Counted from the stretch's first letter, positions 43,993 to 53,296 are shown. The stretch is DNA of 64,000 nucleotides from an uncultured bacterium (GCA_903895695.1 CAITUY010000038.1:1-64000), one strand, 5' to 3'. Numbers and translations are program-made. The notes: generated by a model from the sequence alone, not told the origin.

Positions 43993-46578
43993 ATGGCTAC
44001 GAGCCCTCCCAGCCCAAAGATGAGCACCGGCAAGCGGGAAGCCTTGAGCATTCTGGTGCTTGGCGCGTGTGCGATTCTGTTCCTGAGCCTCGTCTCGTAC
44101 GACTGGCGCGACGTCGGCTTGCTGAGCATGCCGCCGAACAGCCCGCCTGCCAATTTCATCGGGCCGGTCGGGGCTTGGGTGTCGTTTGTGTTGTTCATGA
44201 CCTTGGGCGTGGGCGCCTACCTGCTGCCGATCTGGCTTCTGGGGTTCGGCATCGTGCTGATCTTCCGGGGCGTTGAACATGTCCGCGCCAAACTCCTGTG
44301 GGCCGCGTTGTTCATGCTGTCGCTGTCCTGCCTGGTCCAACTACGAGCCGACTGGTTCCACGCGCCCCGGGCGGCGCTGAATATTGACGCCCCGGGCGGC
44401 ATACCTGCGCAGATTCTCACGTACGTGTTGTCGGTTCATTTGTTGGGCGGGCTGGGGGCCGGTATCCTGATGACATCGATTACGCTGGCATCCGGCATTC
44501 TGTTCTTCGGGTGGGACGCCATCCGGCGTGAATGCAGCCGATTGGCTGGTCTCGTCGCGGGCGCACACGAACGCCTGAATCGGCCCGAAGCCGAAGCCGC
44601 GGAAGTCCAGAAGCGCAAGCCCGCCATCCAGGAGTGGAAACGGGAACGGATTGAGCGTGTCGTGGCCCAGACCGAACAGGACGAGCGCGCGCCCAAGCAG
44701 AAGGAATTCGTCGTGGTGACGGACGCTCCGGATGCCGAGGAGTCCGCACCAGTCAAGACCGCCAGCCGTGCCACGCTGACGGCCCGCCCATCCGGGGCGA
44801 AGCCGCGCGAAAAAGAGATCCCGCCGGTTCCTGAGGAAACCGATGCCGAGCCTGACGAGTCCCCGCTGCCCATCGATGCGCCGGCGGTTCCAGAGATATC
44901 GGAAAAGGTGGCTAAGCCGGCCAAAGCCGCTGTGGTTCGCCCGGTCCAGTCTGCGCCACGGGCCGTCCTGCCGCAATCCGCCACACCCGCCTCGCTTCCC
45001 GCCGAGGGCGACTACAAGCTTCCGCCGACTTCGATCCTGACGGAAGTTCCACCGGCGGCGGAACGCGTTATTCGTGGCGACACGGACACCACGGGCCGCA
45101 TCATCGTGCAAACGTTGGCCGAGTTTGGCATCGAGACCGAGCTCAAGAGCTTCGAGTCCGGCCCCGTGGTCACGCGCTACGAACTGGTGCCCGCCGCGGG
45201 CGTCAAGGTCGAGCGGATCGCCAACCTCAGCAACAATCTAGCCCTGTCGCTCAAGGCCACGAGCGTTCGCGTGCAGGCGCCGATTCCCGGCAAAGGCACG
45301 GTCGGCGTTGAAGTGCCGAATGTCGCGACAAGCGCCGTTTATCTCCGCGAGATTCTGGAGGGACCGATCTGGAATCCGTCCAAGTTCGAAGTGCCGATCG
45401 TCCTCGGCAAGGACGTGGGCGGCAACGATCTGGTCGCCGACCTTGCCACGATGCCGCACCTGCTGATCGCCGGTGCCACGGGCTCGGGTAAGACGGTCTG
45501 CATGAACACGATCCTGGCGGGCCTGCTCATGTCGCGCACGCCTTCCCAGCTCAATCTCGTGCTGATCGATCCCAAGATCGTGGAGTTCTCGAACTACAAC
45601 TATCTGCCGCACATCCTGGGCGCCCGCAACGAGGTCATCACGGATGCCAAGCGCGTAGTGGGCGGCCTGCGCTGGGCCATTACCGAGATGGAGAAGCGCT
45701 ACAAGATCATGGCCAAGGCGGGCGTCCGCAACATCAAGAGTTTCAACCAGCGCCCGGTCGAGAAGCAGCAGGACCTGTTCGGGGCGGGCGGCGAAGATCC
45801 CGCGACGCGCATTCCCGAACGGTTGCCCTACATCGTGATTGTCATCGACGAATTAGCCGACCTGATGTTGACAGCGGGTGCCGAAATTGAAAGCTACATT
45901 GCCCGGCTCGCCCAACTCTCGCGTGCCGTCGGCATTCACATGATTATCGCCACCCAGCGGCCGTCGGTGAATGTCATTACCGGCACGATCAAGGCGAACT
46001 TCCCGGCGCGCATCGCCTTCCAGGTCGCGCAGAAGAACGACAGCCGCATCATCCTGGACGCGAGCGGGGCCGACAAACTGCTCGGCCGCGGCGACATGCT
46101 CTTCCTGCCGCCGGGCAGCAGCAAGTTGATCCGCGCCCAGGGCGCGCTGACGACCGACGAGGACATTCACCGGGTCGTCGATTTCATCAAAGCCCAGGTT
46201 CCCAAGCCGCTTGAGCCAGCCGAGCCGGCGGTGGCGCCCAAGGCGGTCGCTCCGCGGCCAGGTGCCGCCCCGGCCGCGGCGGCCGGGCCCGCGCCCAGCA
46301 TTGACGACATGATGGCGGGGGGCGGCGCCGAAGATGATAACGACGAGGAGCTGATCGAGATGTCGGTCCAGATCATCCGCGAGACGCGGCGCGCATCCAC
46401 CTCGTCGTTGCAGCGCCGCCTGCGCATCGGCTATACCCGCGCGGCTAGGGTGATGGATGTTCTGGAGGAGCGCGGCGTCGTCGGGCCGGCGCGCGGGTCC
46501 GACCCGCGTGAAATCCTGATGGACCTGGATGGCGAAGTGCCGGCCGGGACCGCGGGCGAGGAGAATGGGCAGACATGA
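43993..46578 (+). CDS. ftsK: DNA translocase FtsK/SpoIIIE
   Basis: An 861-residue DNA pump. Four N-terminal membrane helices (to about residue 170), a Pro/Ala/Glu-rich linker (180-350), the alpha/beta motor with Walker A GATGSGKT at 494-501 and Walker B VIVIDELADLM, and a C-terminal gamma winged helix (MSVQIIRETRRAS ... RAARVMDVLEERGVVGP) that reads DNA polarity. It segregates chromosome ends at the septum. The linker is short compared with E. coli FtsK and closer to SpoIIIE. Overlaps the next gene (ATGA). Confidence 0.96.
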   Translation: MATSPPSPKMSTGKREALSILVLGACAILFLSLVSYDWRDVGLLSMPPNSPPANFIGPVGAWVSFVLFMTLGVGAYLLPIWLLGFGIVLIFRGVEHVRAKLLWAALFMLSLSCLVQLRADWFHAPRAALNIDAPGGIPAQILTYVLSVHLLGGLGAGILMTSITLASGILFFGWDAIRRECSRLAGLVAGAHERLNRPEAEAAEVQKRKPAIQEWKRERIERVVAQTEQDERAPKQKEFVVVTDAPDAEESAPVKTASRATLTARPSGAKPREKEIPPVPEETDAEPDESPLPIDAPAVPEISEKVAKPAKAAVVRPVQSAPRAVLPQSATPASLPAEGDYKLPPTSILTEVPPAAERVIRGDTDTTGRIIVQTLAEFGIETELKSFESGPVVTRYELVPAAGVKVERIANLSNNLALSLKATSVRVQAPIPGKGTVGVEVPNVATSAVYLREILEGPIWNPSKFEVPIVLGKDVGGNDLVADLATMPHLLIAGATGSGKTVCMNTILAGLLMSRTPSQLNLVLIDPKIVEFSNYNYLPHILGARNEVITDAKRVVGGLRWAITEMEKRYKIMAKAGVRNIKSFNQRPVEKQQDLFGAGGEDPATRIPERLPYIVIVIDELADLMLTAGAEIESYIARLAQLSRAVGIHMIIATQRPSVNVITGTIKANFPARIAFQVAQKNDSRIILDASGADKLLGRGDMLFLPPGSSKLIRAQGALTTDEDIHRVVDFIKAQVPKPLEPAEPAVAPKAVAPRPGAAPAAAAGPAPSIDDMMAGGGAEDDNDEELIEMSVQIIRETRRASTSSLQRRLRIGYTRAARVMDVLEERGVVGPARGSDPREILMDLDGEVPAGTAGEENGQT

Positions 46579-47276
46579 ACGAGTTGTTCACGTTGGGTGA
46601 TACGCTCCGCATGGCACGCGAGCACCTGAAGATGAGCCAGAACGACGTGGCCGAGGCCACTCGCATGAAGGTTCATATGGTCGACTCCATCGAGCGCAAC
46701 GACTTCAGCCGGATCGCCGTCCCGCTTTATGGCAAGGGATTTATCAAACTCTACGCCGAATGCGTGGGCCTGGACCCGGAACCCCTGGTCCGTGAGTACC
46801 TGATCCATTATGCCCGGGTTGTCCGGCCCTCGTTGCAGTCCGACTATCAACCGCCGCCCGCGCCGGAGCATGCGCCGCTGCCCACCATGCCGTCCGCCGA
46901 ACTCGCAAAGAAGCGACCCAGCATCGACTGGCGGGCGTTGGCTGACGATTTCGGACAGACGCTTCGGGAAGGACTCCTGCGCCTGGCGGTGGTGGTCGCC
47001 CATGTCCAGGCTGCTTGGCGTCGTTTCACGGGCCACCGTCGTGGCAGGCCTTACCGTACCATGCCCTCCGGCATTTCAGGGGCGCGCCTGCTTCGCTACG
47101 CTGCCATTGCTGCCGCCGTTCTGGTCGTCATTCTTGTCGTTTACGGGATCGGCCGCCTGGTGCCGCGAGGCCGTCGGATGCCGGTGGCCACCACGGTTGC
47201 GCCCGTCCGGGCGCCCGTTCCCCTGCGGCTGGCCTCGGAACCGCCGCCTTCCTACCTGAAGCCCCGATTGCCGTAA
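46575..47276 (+). CDS. RodZ-like helix-turn-helix membrane protein
   Basis: A 233-residue protein: N-terminal XRE-type helix-turn-helix of the HTH_25/RodZ kind (TLGDTLRMAREHLKMSQNDV, GFIKLYAECVGL), a linker, one membrane helix (about 176-195, AAIAAAVLVVILVVYGI) and a short Pro-rich outside tail. RodZ links MreB filaments to the cell-wall machinery. The periplasmic DUF4115 domain of full RodZ is missing, so it is a short form. It overlaps ftsK and lies ten bases before rimO. Confidence 0.82.
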   Translation: MNELFTLGDTLRMAREHLKMSQNDVAEATRMKVHMVDSIERNDFSRIAVPLYGKGFIKLYAECVGLDPEPLVREYLIHYARVVRPSLQSDYQPPPAPEHAPLPTMPSAELAKKRPSIDWRALADDFGQTLREGLLRLAVVVAHVQAAWRRFTGHRRGRPYRTMPSGISGARLLRYAAIAAAVLVVILVVYGIGRLVPRGRRMPVATTVAPVRAPVPLRLASEPPPSYLKPRLP

Positions 47277-47285
47277 CGGTGTTGC

Positions 47286-48626
47286 ATGGCCTATTCGGTC
47301 GGTTTCGTCAGCCTCGGTTGCGCCAAGAATCTGGTCGACTCCGAGCACATGGCCGGTGTGCTGCGCACGGCGGGGCTCACCCTCGCGCGCTCGCCCGAAG
47401 AGGCCGATGTCATTCTCGTCAACACGTGCGGGTTCATTGGCGATGCCAAGGAGGAGTCGATAGACGCCATCCTGCGGGCGTGTGCCCGCAAGGAAGCCGG
47501 CCTATGCCGGGCCGTGATCGTGGCCGGCTGCCTGACCCAGCGCTACCGCCAGAGCCTGCGGGCGTCGCTGCCCGAGGTCGATGCCTTTCTCGGCCTCGAT
47601 CAGCTCGATGAAATCGCCCGCCTCGTCAAGCGCGTGGAGCGCGGCGAGCACGGCATCCTGCGCGTGTCGGGCGTGTCGCGCCGGGTGTTCAGTCCGTCGG
47701 CCCGCCGTCTCGTCCTGACCGGCGGTCCCTTCGCCTACCTCAAGATCGCCGAGGGTTGCAATCACCGGTGCGCGTTTTGCGCCATTCCCGGCATCCGCGG
47801 CCGGTATCGCTCGCGCCGCATCCCCGACATTGTCCGCGAGGCCGAGGGCCTGCTGGCCGGGGGAATCCGCGAACTGAACCTGATTTCGCAGGACACCACG
47901 CGGTACGGCAGCGATCTCGGGGGGCGGTCAACGACGGCGGCCTTGATTCGTGAACTGGACCGGCTGGGCGGTCGTTTCTGGATCCGTCTTCTTTACGGTC
48001 ATCCCGCGCATCTTGACGCCGCCTTGCTGGAGGCCATGGCCGAAAGCCGGCATGTGTGCCGTTACCTGGATATCCCGATCCAGCACAGTCACCCGGACGT
48101 GCTTCGGGCCATGCGGCGGGCGGGCGGGGCCCGGGCGGTGCGCGAACTGCCCGGCCGCGTCCGGGCCGCCCTGCCCGGCGTGACGCTGCGGACGACCTGC
48201 CTGGTAGGATTCCCGGGCGAAACGGCGGTGCGGTTCGAGTCGCTGCTGGCGTTCGTGCGGGAGGCGGAATTCGATCACCTCGGCGCGTTTGTTTATTCGC
48301 GTGAGGAGAACACCGAAGCCCACGATCTGCCCCGGGAGGTGACGCCGGCCCTGGCGCGGCAGCGGCGCGCCCGGCTGATGCGCGTGCAGCAGACCATCGT
48401 GCGCCGCCGGCTGGCCGCGCGCGTGGGGCAGGTTGAGGATGTGCTCCTGATCCGGCCGTTGGAAGATGGAATGTGGCTCGCGCGTTCGGCCGGCCAGGCG
48501 CCTGAGGTGGACGGCGTGACGCGTGTGACCCACTGCCCGGCCGCGACCAAGGCTGGCGACTACCTGCGCGTGCGCTACACCGTTGCGGAGGGCTACGACT
48601 TGGTGGCGAGGGTACGCCCGTCCTGA
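47286..48626 (+). CDS. rimO: Ribosomal protein S12 methylthiotransferase RimO
   Basis: A 446-residue radical SAM methylthiotransferase. The N-terminal UPF0004 domain carries C13 (SLGCAKN), C49-type NTCGFI and the third Cys in VAGCLTQRY, which bind the auxiliary cluster. The radical SAM cluster motif CNHRCAFC starts at C158 with AEG before it. A C-terminal TRAM domain (about 375-440) binds the substrate. The sequence AIPGIRGRYRSR distinguishes RimO from MiaB. Complete length. Confidence 0.95.
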   Translation: MAYSVGFVSLGCAKNLVDSEHMAGVLRTAGLTLARSPEEADVILVNTCGFIGDAKEESIDAILRACARKEAGLCRAVIVAGCLTQRYRQSLRASLPEVDAFLGLDQLDEIARLVKRVERGEHGILRVSGVSRRVFSPSARRLVLTGGPFAYLKIAEGCNHRCAFCAIPGIRGRYRSRRIPDIVREAEGLLAGGIRELNLISQDTTRYGSDLGGRSTTAALIRELDRLGGRFWIRLLYGHPAHLDAALLEAMAESRHVCRYLDIPIQHSHPDVLRAMRRAGGARAVRELPGRVRAALPGVTLRTTCLVGFPGETAVRFESLLAFVREAEFDHLGAFVYSREENTEAHDLPREVTPALARQRRARLMRVQQTIVRRRLAARVGQVEDVLLIRPLEDGMWLARSAGQAPEVDGVTRVTHCPAATKAGDYLRVRYTVAEGYDLVARVRPS

Positions 48627-48647
48627 CAAAGCCGAGGGCCATGACCG

Positions 48648-48950
48648 CTACTCGGTCGGCATTACATTCCTCATGAGCCGCGCGCCATGGCAGATGGCCG
48701 CGATCTCTATGATGTCTGGCTTAACGCGGTAGACAATCCGGTAACCGGCATGGAGCCTTTCGCGAAGATCCTGATTACCGTATTCGGGGACCATTCGACC
48801 GGCCTTGGGAAAGCGCGGAATATCTCGAACGACGGACACCACCCGCCGCGCAAAGATGCGCGCATATACCGGGGAGTCCTGCGCGATGTAGGCGCAGATC
48901 TCCTCCAAGTGGGAGGCGGCGCGCGGGGACCAGATCACTCGACAAGCCAT
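48648..48950 (-). CDS. RelE/ParE-family toxin
   Basis: A 100-residue small toxin of the RelE/ParE superfamily: WSPRAASHLEEICAYIAQDSP at the N-terminus, FPKAGRMVPE in the middle and RIVYRV ... AAICHGARLMRN at the C-terminus are family features. ParE members poison gyrase and RelE members cut mRNA; sequence alone does not settle which. The 16-base overlap with the upstream antitoxin gene is typical of a toxin-antitoxin operon. Confidence 0.9.
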   Translation of the reverse strand: MACRVIWSPRAASHLEEICAYIAQDSPVYARIFARRVVSVVRDIPRFPKAGRMVPEYGNQDLRERLHAGYRIVYRVKPDIIEIAAICHGARLMRNVMPTE

Positions 48951-49123
48951 CGCGACATTCGCTTTTCGACGTCTTCGTGGGGGATACCCTTGCCCTCGTC
49001 CAGTTCCCTCAGGCCCTCGTCAATCTGGGCCTTGAAGTAGATTTCGGCCATGATGTCGTCGAGTGTCACGTCTTCGGGCAACTCTCGGACCATGCTCATG
49101 ACCTGTTCTTTCACCGGACTCAT
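48935..49123 (-). CDS. Antitoxin paired with the RelE/ParE toxin
   Basis: A 62-residue acidic protein without a clear DNA-binding motif at its N-terminus; the ending KGIPHEDVEKRMSRWL is usual in small antitoxins such as those matched to ParE toxins. ATG 49123 has GGAGA nine bases upstream; a GTG 15 bases earlier is possible. Transcribed from the promoter at 49155-49183 together with the toxin. Confidence 0.85.
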   Translation of the reverse strand: MSPVKEQVMSMVRELPEDVTLDDIMAEIYFKAQIDEGLRELDEGKGIPHEDVEKRMSRWLVE

Positions 49124-49154
49124 TAGGCGTATCTCCACTGTCTTGACTGTCTTC

Positions 49155-49183
49155 AGAATAGCATGCGTCTGCGGCAGCGTGAA
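49155..49183 (-). promoter_or_regulatory. Promoter of the toxin-antitoxin pair
   Basis: On the minus strand TTCACG (49178-49183), 17 bases, TATTCT (49155-49160), giving a start near 49148, about 25 bases before ATG 49123. Confidence 0.55.
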
Positions 49184-49662
49184 GAAAAACTCCGGCTACG
49201 TCAAAGCCGTGGCTGCCCCATTCGGCATGCCAACGGCGTCTTGCAGTTGTACCGGCTCAACCAATCCGTTAGGGTTTTCTGAACTCAGCCTTAGTTGCGT
49301 TCTTCTTCTCCCTTGTAGGCCGCTGAAATAAGCAGTAAATACGCTTTATGTTGGACGCAGAGCCAGACGATGGCGAACGCCGGGACATGGGGATTGTCGG
49401 CCATGAGCCGCCTGGGCACCTCCAGCCTGGACTTCGACAACCGGCCGCAAGACCAGAAGCGCGTCATCAACAACCTCCACACGATGCTCTACCACGGCGT
49501 GCCCCGGCGTAGCGGTCTCGCGAAGACGGGCGTCAAAACCGCACCCGTCGTACTGATGCGGATGAGCGCCGTCCCGCGCAGCATTGCCACCGGCCTTGGC
49601 AAGAAATACGCCGCTGCGGCAAAGGAAGGCGCCGACCTCCACTCTATCCAGGGGATCGCACC
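49184..49662. other. Stretch without a recognisable gene
   Basis: About 480 bases between the toxin-antitoxin promoter and the ORF6N gene. One frame (49370-49666, plus) is open for 98 codons and reaches the ATG of the ORF6N gene, and a similar minus-strand frame (49346-49642) is open as well, but neither has a ribosome site, family signature or convincing amino-acid pattern. It may be the worn remains of an older accessory gene. Confidence 0.5.
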
Positions 49663-50238
49663 ATGACCGATGAGACCGTCGCTATTCCTTTCGAGCGCAT
49701 CGCCGCGGCCATCTACGTCTTCCGGGGAGAGAAGGTGATGTTGGACAGAGACCTGGCTCGCCTCTACGGGGTACCCACCAAGGCGCTTAAGCAGGCGGTC
49801 AAGCGCAATCGGCCTCGGTTCCCCACGGACTTCATGCTCGAGTTGTCCGTGGATGAGTTGATCCAATGGAGGTCACACTTTGTGACCTCCAAAGCTGACC
49901 GCATGGGCTTGCGCCACGCTCCGATGGCCTTCACCGAACAGGGCGTCGCCATGCTGTCCAGCGTCCTGAACAGCCCCCGAGCGATCGAGGTCAATATCGC
50001 CATCATCCGCGCCTTCGTTCGGCTCCGGGAGTTCCTGCTCTCGCCGACCAGATTGACCAAGCGTCTGCGGTAACTTGAACGGGAAGTTGCCTCTCACGGC
50101 AAGGCTATCGGCACGCTCTTCGACGCCATGCAGGAGATGGGCACTGTTCATTCCGAGCCCATCGGCTACCAGTACGTCGACAGAGCCGGTAACTCGTCCG
50201 ATCAAGGCAAGACCGTCCGGGAAGACCGAGCGCGTTAG
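49663..50238 (+). pseudogene. ORF6N-domain (KilA-N related) protein gene with premature stop
   Basis: Residues 1-110 are an ORF6N domain (VMLDRDLARLYGVPTKALKQ, RFPTDFMLELS, FTEQGVAMLSSVL), a DNA-binding-type domain of phage and mobile-element proteins. A TAA at 50071-50073 ends the frame after 136 codons in KRLR. The same frame goes on without break for 54 codons (LEREVASHGKAIGTLFDAM) to a TAG at 50236-50238, giving the coiled C-terminus normal for this family. The stop codon sits where Glu (GAA) is expected, so a single G-to-T change is the likely cause. A truncated product could still be made. Confidence 0.8.
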
Positions 50239-50322
50239 GCGTCCAGTCCGTGTTCGCCGATCCGTCGGCGGGTTGGCGTGGTGGTATCAGAATGGTACTA
50301 TATGCCTCGAAAGGTCAGAGAC

Positions 50323-50694
50323 ATGAAAGCCAGCGATCGCTACCTCAAGATTGTCGAATGGTCCGGCGAGGACGGCTGCTATGTCGGCACATGTCCGGGG
50401 TTGATGCTGGGCGGCGTCCACGGCGACGACGAGGCGAAGGTTTACACGGAGCTTTGCCAGGCTGTGAAGGAATGGATCGCGATTCACGCGCAAGACGGCA
50501 TACCGTTGCCGCCTGCCACTGCGGGCAGGGACTACTCGGGCAAGTTCGTGGTTCGCGTGGGTAAAGACCTCCACCGGGAGTTGGCGATCCATGCCTTGCG
50601 CGAGGGAGTCAGCCTCAATTCCTACTGCGCCAAGGTGCTGCGCGAGGGGCGGGCCGCTTACGGAAGTCGGAGAACGCCGTCGGAGAAACGATGA
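50323..50694 (+). CDS. HicB-like antitoxin
   Basis: A 123-residue protein: an N-terminal HicB partial RNase H-fold (YLKIVEWSGEDGCYVGTCPGL, LGGVHGDDEAKVY) followed by a C-terminal ribbon-helix-helix (VRVGKDLHRELAIHALREGVSLNSYCAKVL) that would bind its own promoter. ATG 50323 is preferred on family alignment; ATG 50302 is possible. No HicA mRNA interferase is seen next to it, so it may act alone or the partner is lost. It overlaps a small downstream frame as ATGA. Confidence 0.85.
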   Translation: MKASDRYLKIVEWSGEDGCYVGTCPGLMLGGVHGDDEAKVYTELCQAVKEWIAIHAQDGIPLPPATAGRDYSGKFVVRVGKDLHRELAIHALREGVSLNSYCAKVLREGRAAYGSRRTPSEKR

Positions 50695-50861
50695 TGCGCG
50701 GCCCCTTCACGACGCGGCACTATCCCAACCTGCCCACAAGCCAACAGGCCGTTCAACGACTGGCTGACGAGTTCAATGCCGCGGAGCGCGAGTGGGAGCG
50801 CACGCCCCCGGCTAACCCCAAGCGTAAAGCCCACCGCAAAGCGCACGAGGCTCGTTTCTGA
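50691..50861 (+). CDS. Small hypothetical protein downstream of hicB
   Basis: A 56-codon frame starting at ATG 50691 inside the hicB stop (ATGATG), ending TGA 50859-50861. The product is very hydrophilic: TRHYPNLPTSQQAVQRLADE, then AEREWER and a Lys/Arg/His-rich end. It is not HicA, as no double-stranded RNA binding pattern is present. The tight overlap with hicB is the main support for it being real. Confidence 0.45.
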   Translation: MMRGPFTTRHYPNLPTSQQAVQRLADEFNAAEREWERTPPANPKRKAHRKAHEARF

Positions 50862-50983
50862 CGGTACTGGGAGAGCGGCTGGATGGGATGACCAAGGAGG
50901 AAACTTGCCGGGTTCGCGGCCAACACCGGAAGACGATCCCCAAGATAGGTTGCTGAGCCTGAACTCGTCAGTCGGACTCACCG

Positions 50984-51016
50984 CGAAGGGCACGAAGAAC
51001 ACGAAGAGGGCGGAAG
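50984..51016. repeat. 9-bp CGAAG tandem repeat
   Basis: Units CGAAGGGCA, CGAAGAACA, CGAAGAGGG and CGGAAG begin every nine bases at 50984, 50993, 51002 and 51011. Degenerate CACGAAGAA-type strings of this kind are scattered in many PVC and deltaproteobacterial genomes, often before accessory genes. Just downstream is an AT-rich patch (TTGACTTTATATAATG, 51033-51048) that may hold the promoter of the ATPase gene. Confidence 0.6.
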
Positions 51017-51063
51017 ACCATTCAATATTGACTTTATATAATGACGAGGAATATAAAGCGTGA

Positions 51064-52302
51064 ATGAACAAGCGATGGATTGAGCATTCGTTGCGGACGC
51101 AACTTGCCAAACCGTTCGTGCACATTCTGTTTGGCGCGCGGCAGACGGGCAAGACAACCCTGCTGACCGAACTCTTGCCAAGTCCAGCGCTTCACTACAA
51201 CCTTGCCGATCCGGAGGAACGCACTCGCCATCTCGCCAATCCGGGATCGTTCCGCCAGGAATGCGAGGCCCTGCCCGATTCTGATAAACCGCACGTCGTC
51301 TTCGTAGATGAGGCGCAGGCCGTGCCTTCCATCTTTGATGCGGTGCAGGTGCTTTACGATCAGGACCGCTCGCGATGGCGGTTCGTCCTGTGCGGCAGTT
51401 CAGCCCGCAAGCTGCGCAAGGCTGGCGCCAATCTTCTGCCGGGCCGTTGCCTGCTGCACCGACTGTTCCCGCTGATTCTGCCCGAGCGACCGGCGCCGGC
51501 ATGGAGCCGTTCCGCTCCGCGGTCACCGCTGATTGCGCTGGGATCCAAGACAATGTTTCCGGCTGCGTTCCCCGCGGCCGATATCGAGGAGCGATTGGCC
51601 TTCGGTGACTTGCCGGGCATCGCGCTATTGCCCGAAGAGGACCGTCGGCCGGTCCTCAAGGCGTTCGTCGAGGTTCATCTCGAAGAGGAGATCCGGCGGG
51701 AAGCGCTGGTCAAAGACTGGGGCGCGTTCGTCAATTTTTTGCGCCTTGCGGCCCACGAAGCGGGACAGATCGTGAACTTCGCGGCCATCTCGCGCGAAGC
51801 CGGCGTTTCTCTGCCAACCGTCAAGGCCCACTACCAACTCCTGGAAGACATGTTCGTCGGATTTCGTGTCCCGGCCTACTCGAAGAGCCCCCGCAAGAAC
51901 TTGCTTTCCACGCCGCGGTTCTTTTTTTTCGACCTCGGCATCCGTCATGCGGCCGCCGGGCTGGTCCCTGACCGGAACGTGGTCCGCGCGGATCCCGGGC
52001 GGTTTTTCGAACAATGGGTCGGCATCGAAATCTGGAAGCGCTTGCAGTACCGCGGCGAAGGGCAACTGCATCACTTCCGGACCAAAGACGGGGCGGAAGT
52101 CGATTTTATCGTCGAGGTGGACGACCGTGTCATTCCCATCGAAGTGAAGTGGACTGACAAACCGTCGCTTCGAGACCTTTCCCATCTGACATCGTTTCTC
52201 CGCGATCATCCGCGCGCTAGAACCGGTTATGTTGTCTGCCGGTGCCCGCGGCCCATGAAGCTCAGCGATACCGTCACGGCTTTGCCGTGGCATCATCTGT
52301 GA
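51064..52302 (+). CDS. AAA ATPase with DUF4143 domain
   Basis: A 412-residue protein: N-terminal P-loop domain with Walker A FGARQTGKTT (about 24-33) and Walker B VVFVDEAQAVP, and a C-terminal DUF4143 domain with a PD-(D/E)XK-like core (EVDFIVEV ... PIEVKW). These stand-alone ATPases are common in accessory DNA, and their function is unknown; a link to toxin-like or mobile functions has been suggested. A clear ribosome site is lacking; AGGA lies 14 bases upstream. Confidence 0.88.
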   Translation: MNKRWIEHSLRTQLAKPFVHILFGARQTGKTTLLTELLPSPALHYNLADPEERTRHLANPGSFRQECEALPDSDKPHVVFVDEAQAVPSIFDAVQVLYDQDRSRWRFVLCGSSARKLRKAGANLLPGRCLLHRLFPLILPERPAPAWSRSAPRSPLIALGSKTMFPAAFPAADIEERLAFGDLPGIALLPEEDRRPVLKAFVEVHLEEEIRREALVKDWGAFVNFLRLAAHEAGQIVNFAAISREAGVSLPTVKAHYQLLEDMFVGFRVPAYSKSPRKNLLSTPRFFFFDLGIRHAAAGLVPDRNVVRADPGRFFEQWVGIEIWKRLQYRGEGQLHHFRTKDGAEVDFIVEVDDRVIPIEVKWTDKPSLRDLSHLTSFLRDHPRARTGYVVCRCPRPMKLSDTVTALPWHHL

Positions 52303-52396
52303 TGCTGCCAACGGAGCTCTCGCGGCATTTCAGCGAGTGTTGGGCCCGCGTGCGATAGGGTGGCGGTGTCGTGGGTTGGTGAACAACCTCGACCTC

Positions 52397-53296
52397 TCAC
52401 CGCGACAACCGGCGGCGTTCTTCTAGGTAGGCGCGCGCAAAGCCGTCGAGGGGCTGGTCGGTGCGCACGAGGCGGTAATCGATCTGCATGCGTGCCGCCG
52501 CACCGCGGTATTCCTCGATGAACGTGCCCAGCAACTTCCGGTACTCGTCCATCAGGGCTTGCGGGTCGGCCATGATCTTCTCGTTCGTCTCCAGGTCCTC
52601 AAACTCGCCGCCGCGCCGGAAGTCGAGGTCCAGTTCCTTGGGGTCGAGCGTGTGGAAGATAATGACGTCGTGGTGCAGTTTGCGGAAGTGGGCCAGGGCG
52701 CGGATGATGCCGGGCGGATCGTCGAACAGATCGGAGATCAGGACGATCAGCGCGCGGCGGTGGATGTCGTCGGCCACGCGGCGCAGGGCATCGGCGGTCG
52801 CGGTGGTTGACGCCGGCGGCTGGGAAGCGAGCGTGCTGAGCAGGTTATTGAGGTGGCCGAATGAGTTGCGCGCGCCGATGGCGGAGTCAACGCGATCGGA
52901 GTAGGCGTAGAGTCCGACCGAGTCACGGCCCTTGATCACCACGTAGCTGAGTGCGGCGGCCAGCCGGCAGGCATATTGGTACTTGGTGATGGCGGTCGAG
53001 CCGTAGTTCATCGACGCGCTACGGTCGACCACGAGGTAGACCCGCAGGTTCGTCTCGTCCTGGTAGCGGCGGATGTAATAACGCTCGGTGCGGCCGAGCA
53101 CTTTCCAATCAATGCGACGGGGGTCGTCGCCCGGCATGTACTCGCGGTGGTCGGCGAATTCCGTGCTCATGCCGCGTTGGGCGCTGCGATGGCGGCCGGC
53201 CAGATTCCCTTCGACCACGTAGCGCGACTCCAGCACCAGGCGGTTCATGGCCTGGCGCTCCAGGGGAGTAAGAAGTTGCGTTAGCGCTGCGTTCAC
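52397..53296 (-). CDS. DUF58 protein (VWA-like)
   Basis: A 299-residue protein. The DUF58 signature REYMPGDDPRRIDWKVLGR lies near 52-70, and the rest is a von Willebrand A fold with a MIDAS-like DRSAS (about 91-95). DUF58 proteins are usually encoded with MoxR AAA ATPases as metal-dependent chaperone systems of the cell envelope. MoxR is not in the window; the DUF4159 protein upstream is a usual companion. GTG 53296 overlaps the previous stop (GTGA). Confidence 0.9.
   Translation of the reverse strand: MNAALTQLLTPLERQAMNRLVLESRYVVEGNLAGRHRSAQRGMSTEFADHREYMPGDDPRRIDWKVLGRTERYYIRRYQDETNLRVYLVVDRSASMNYGSTAITKYQYACRLAAALSYVVIKGRDSVGLYAYSDRVDSAIGARNSFGHLNNLLSTLASQPPASTTATADALRRVADDIHRRALIVLISDLFDDPPGIIRALAHFRKLHHDVIIFHTLDPKELDLDFRRGGEFEDLETNEKIMADPQALMDEYRKLLGTFIEEYRGAAARMQIDYRLVRTDQPLDGFARAYLEERRRLSR

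Noticed and set aside
49370..49666. 98-codon plus-strand frame before the ORF6N gene
   Set aside because: No ribosome site, no recognised domain, and a similar-sized frame runs on the other strand; kept only as unassigned sequence.
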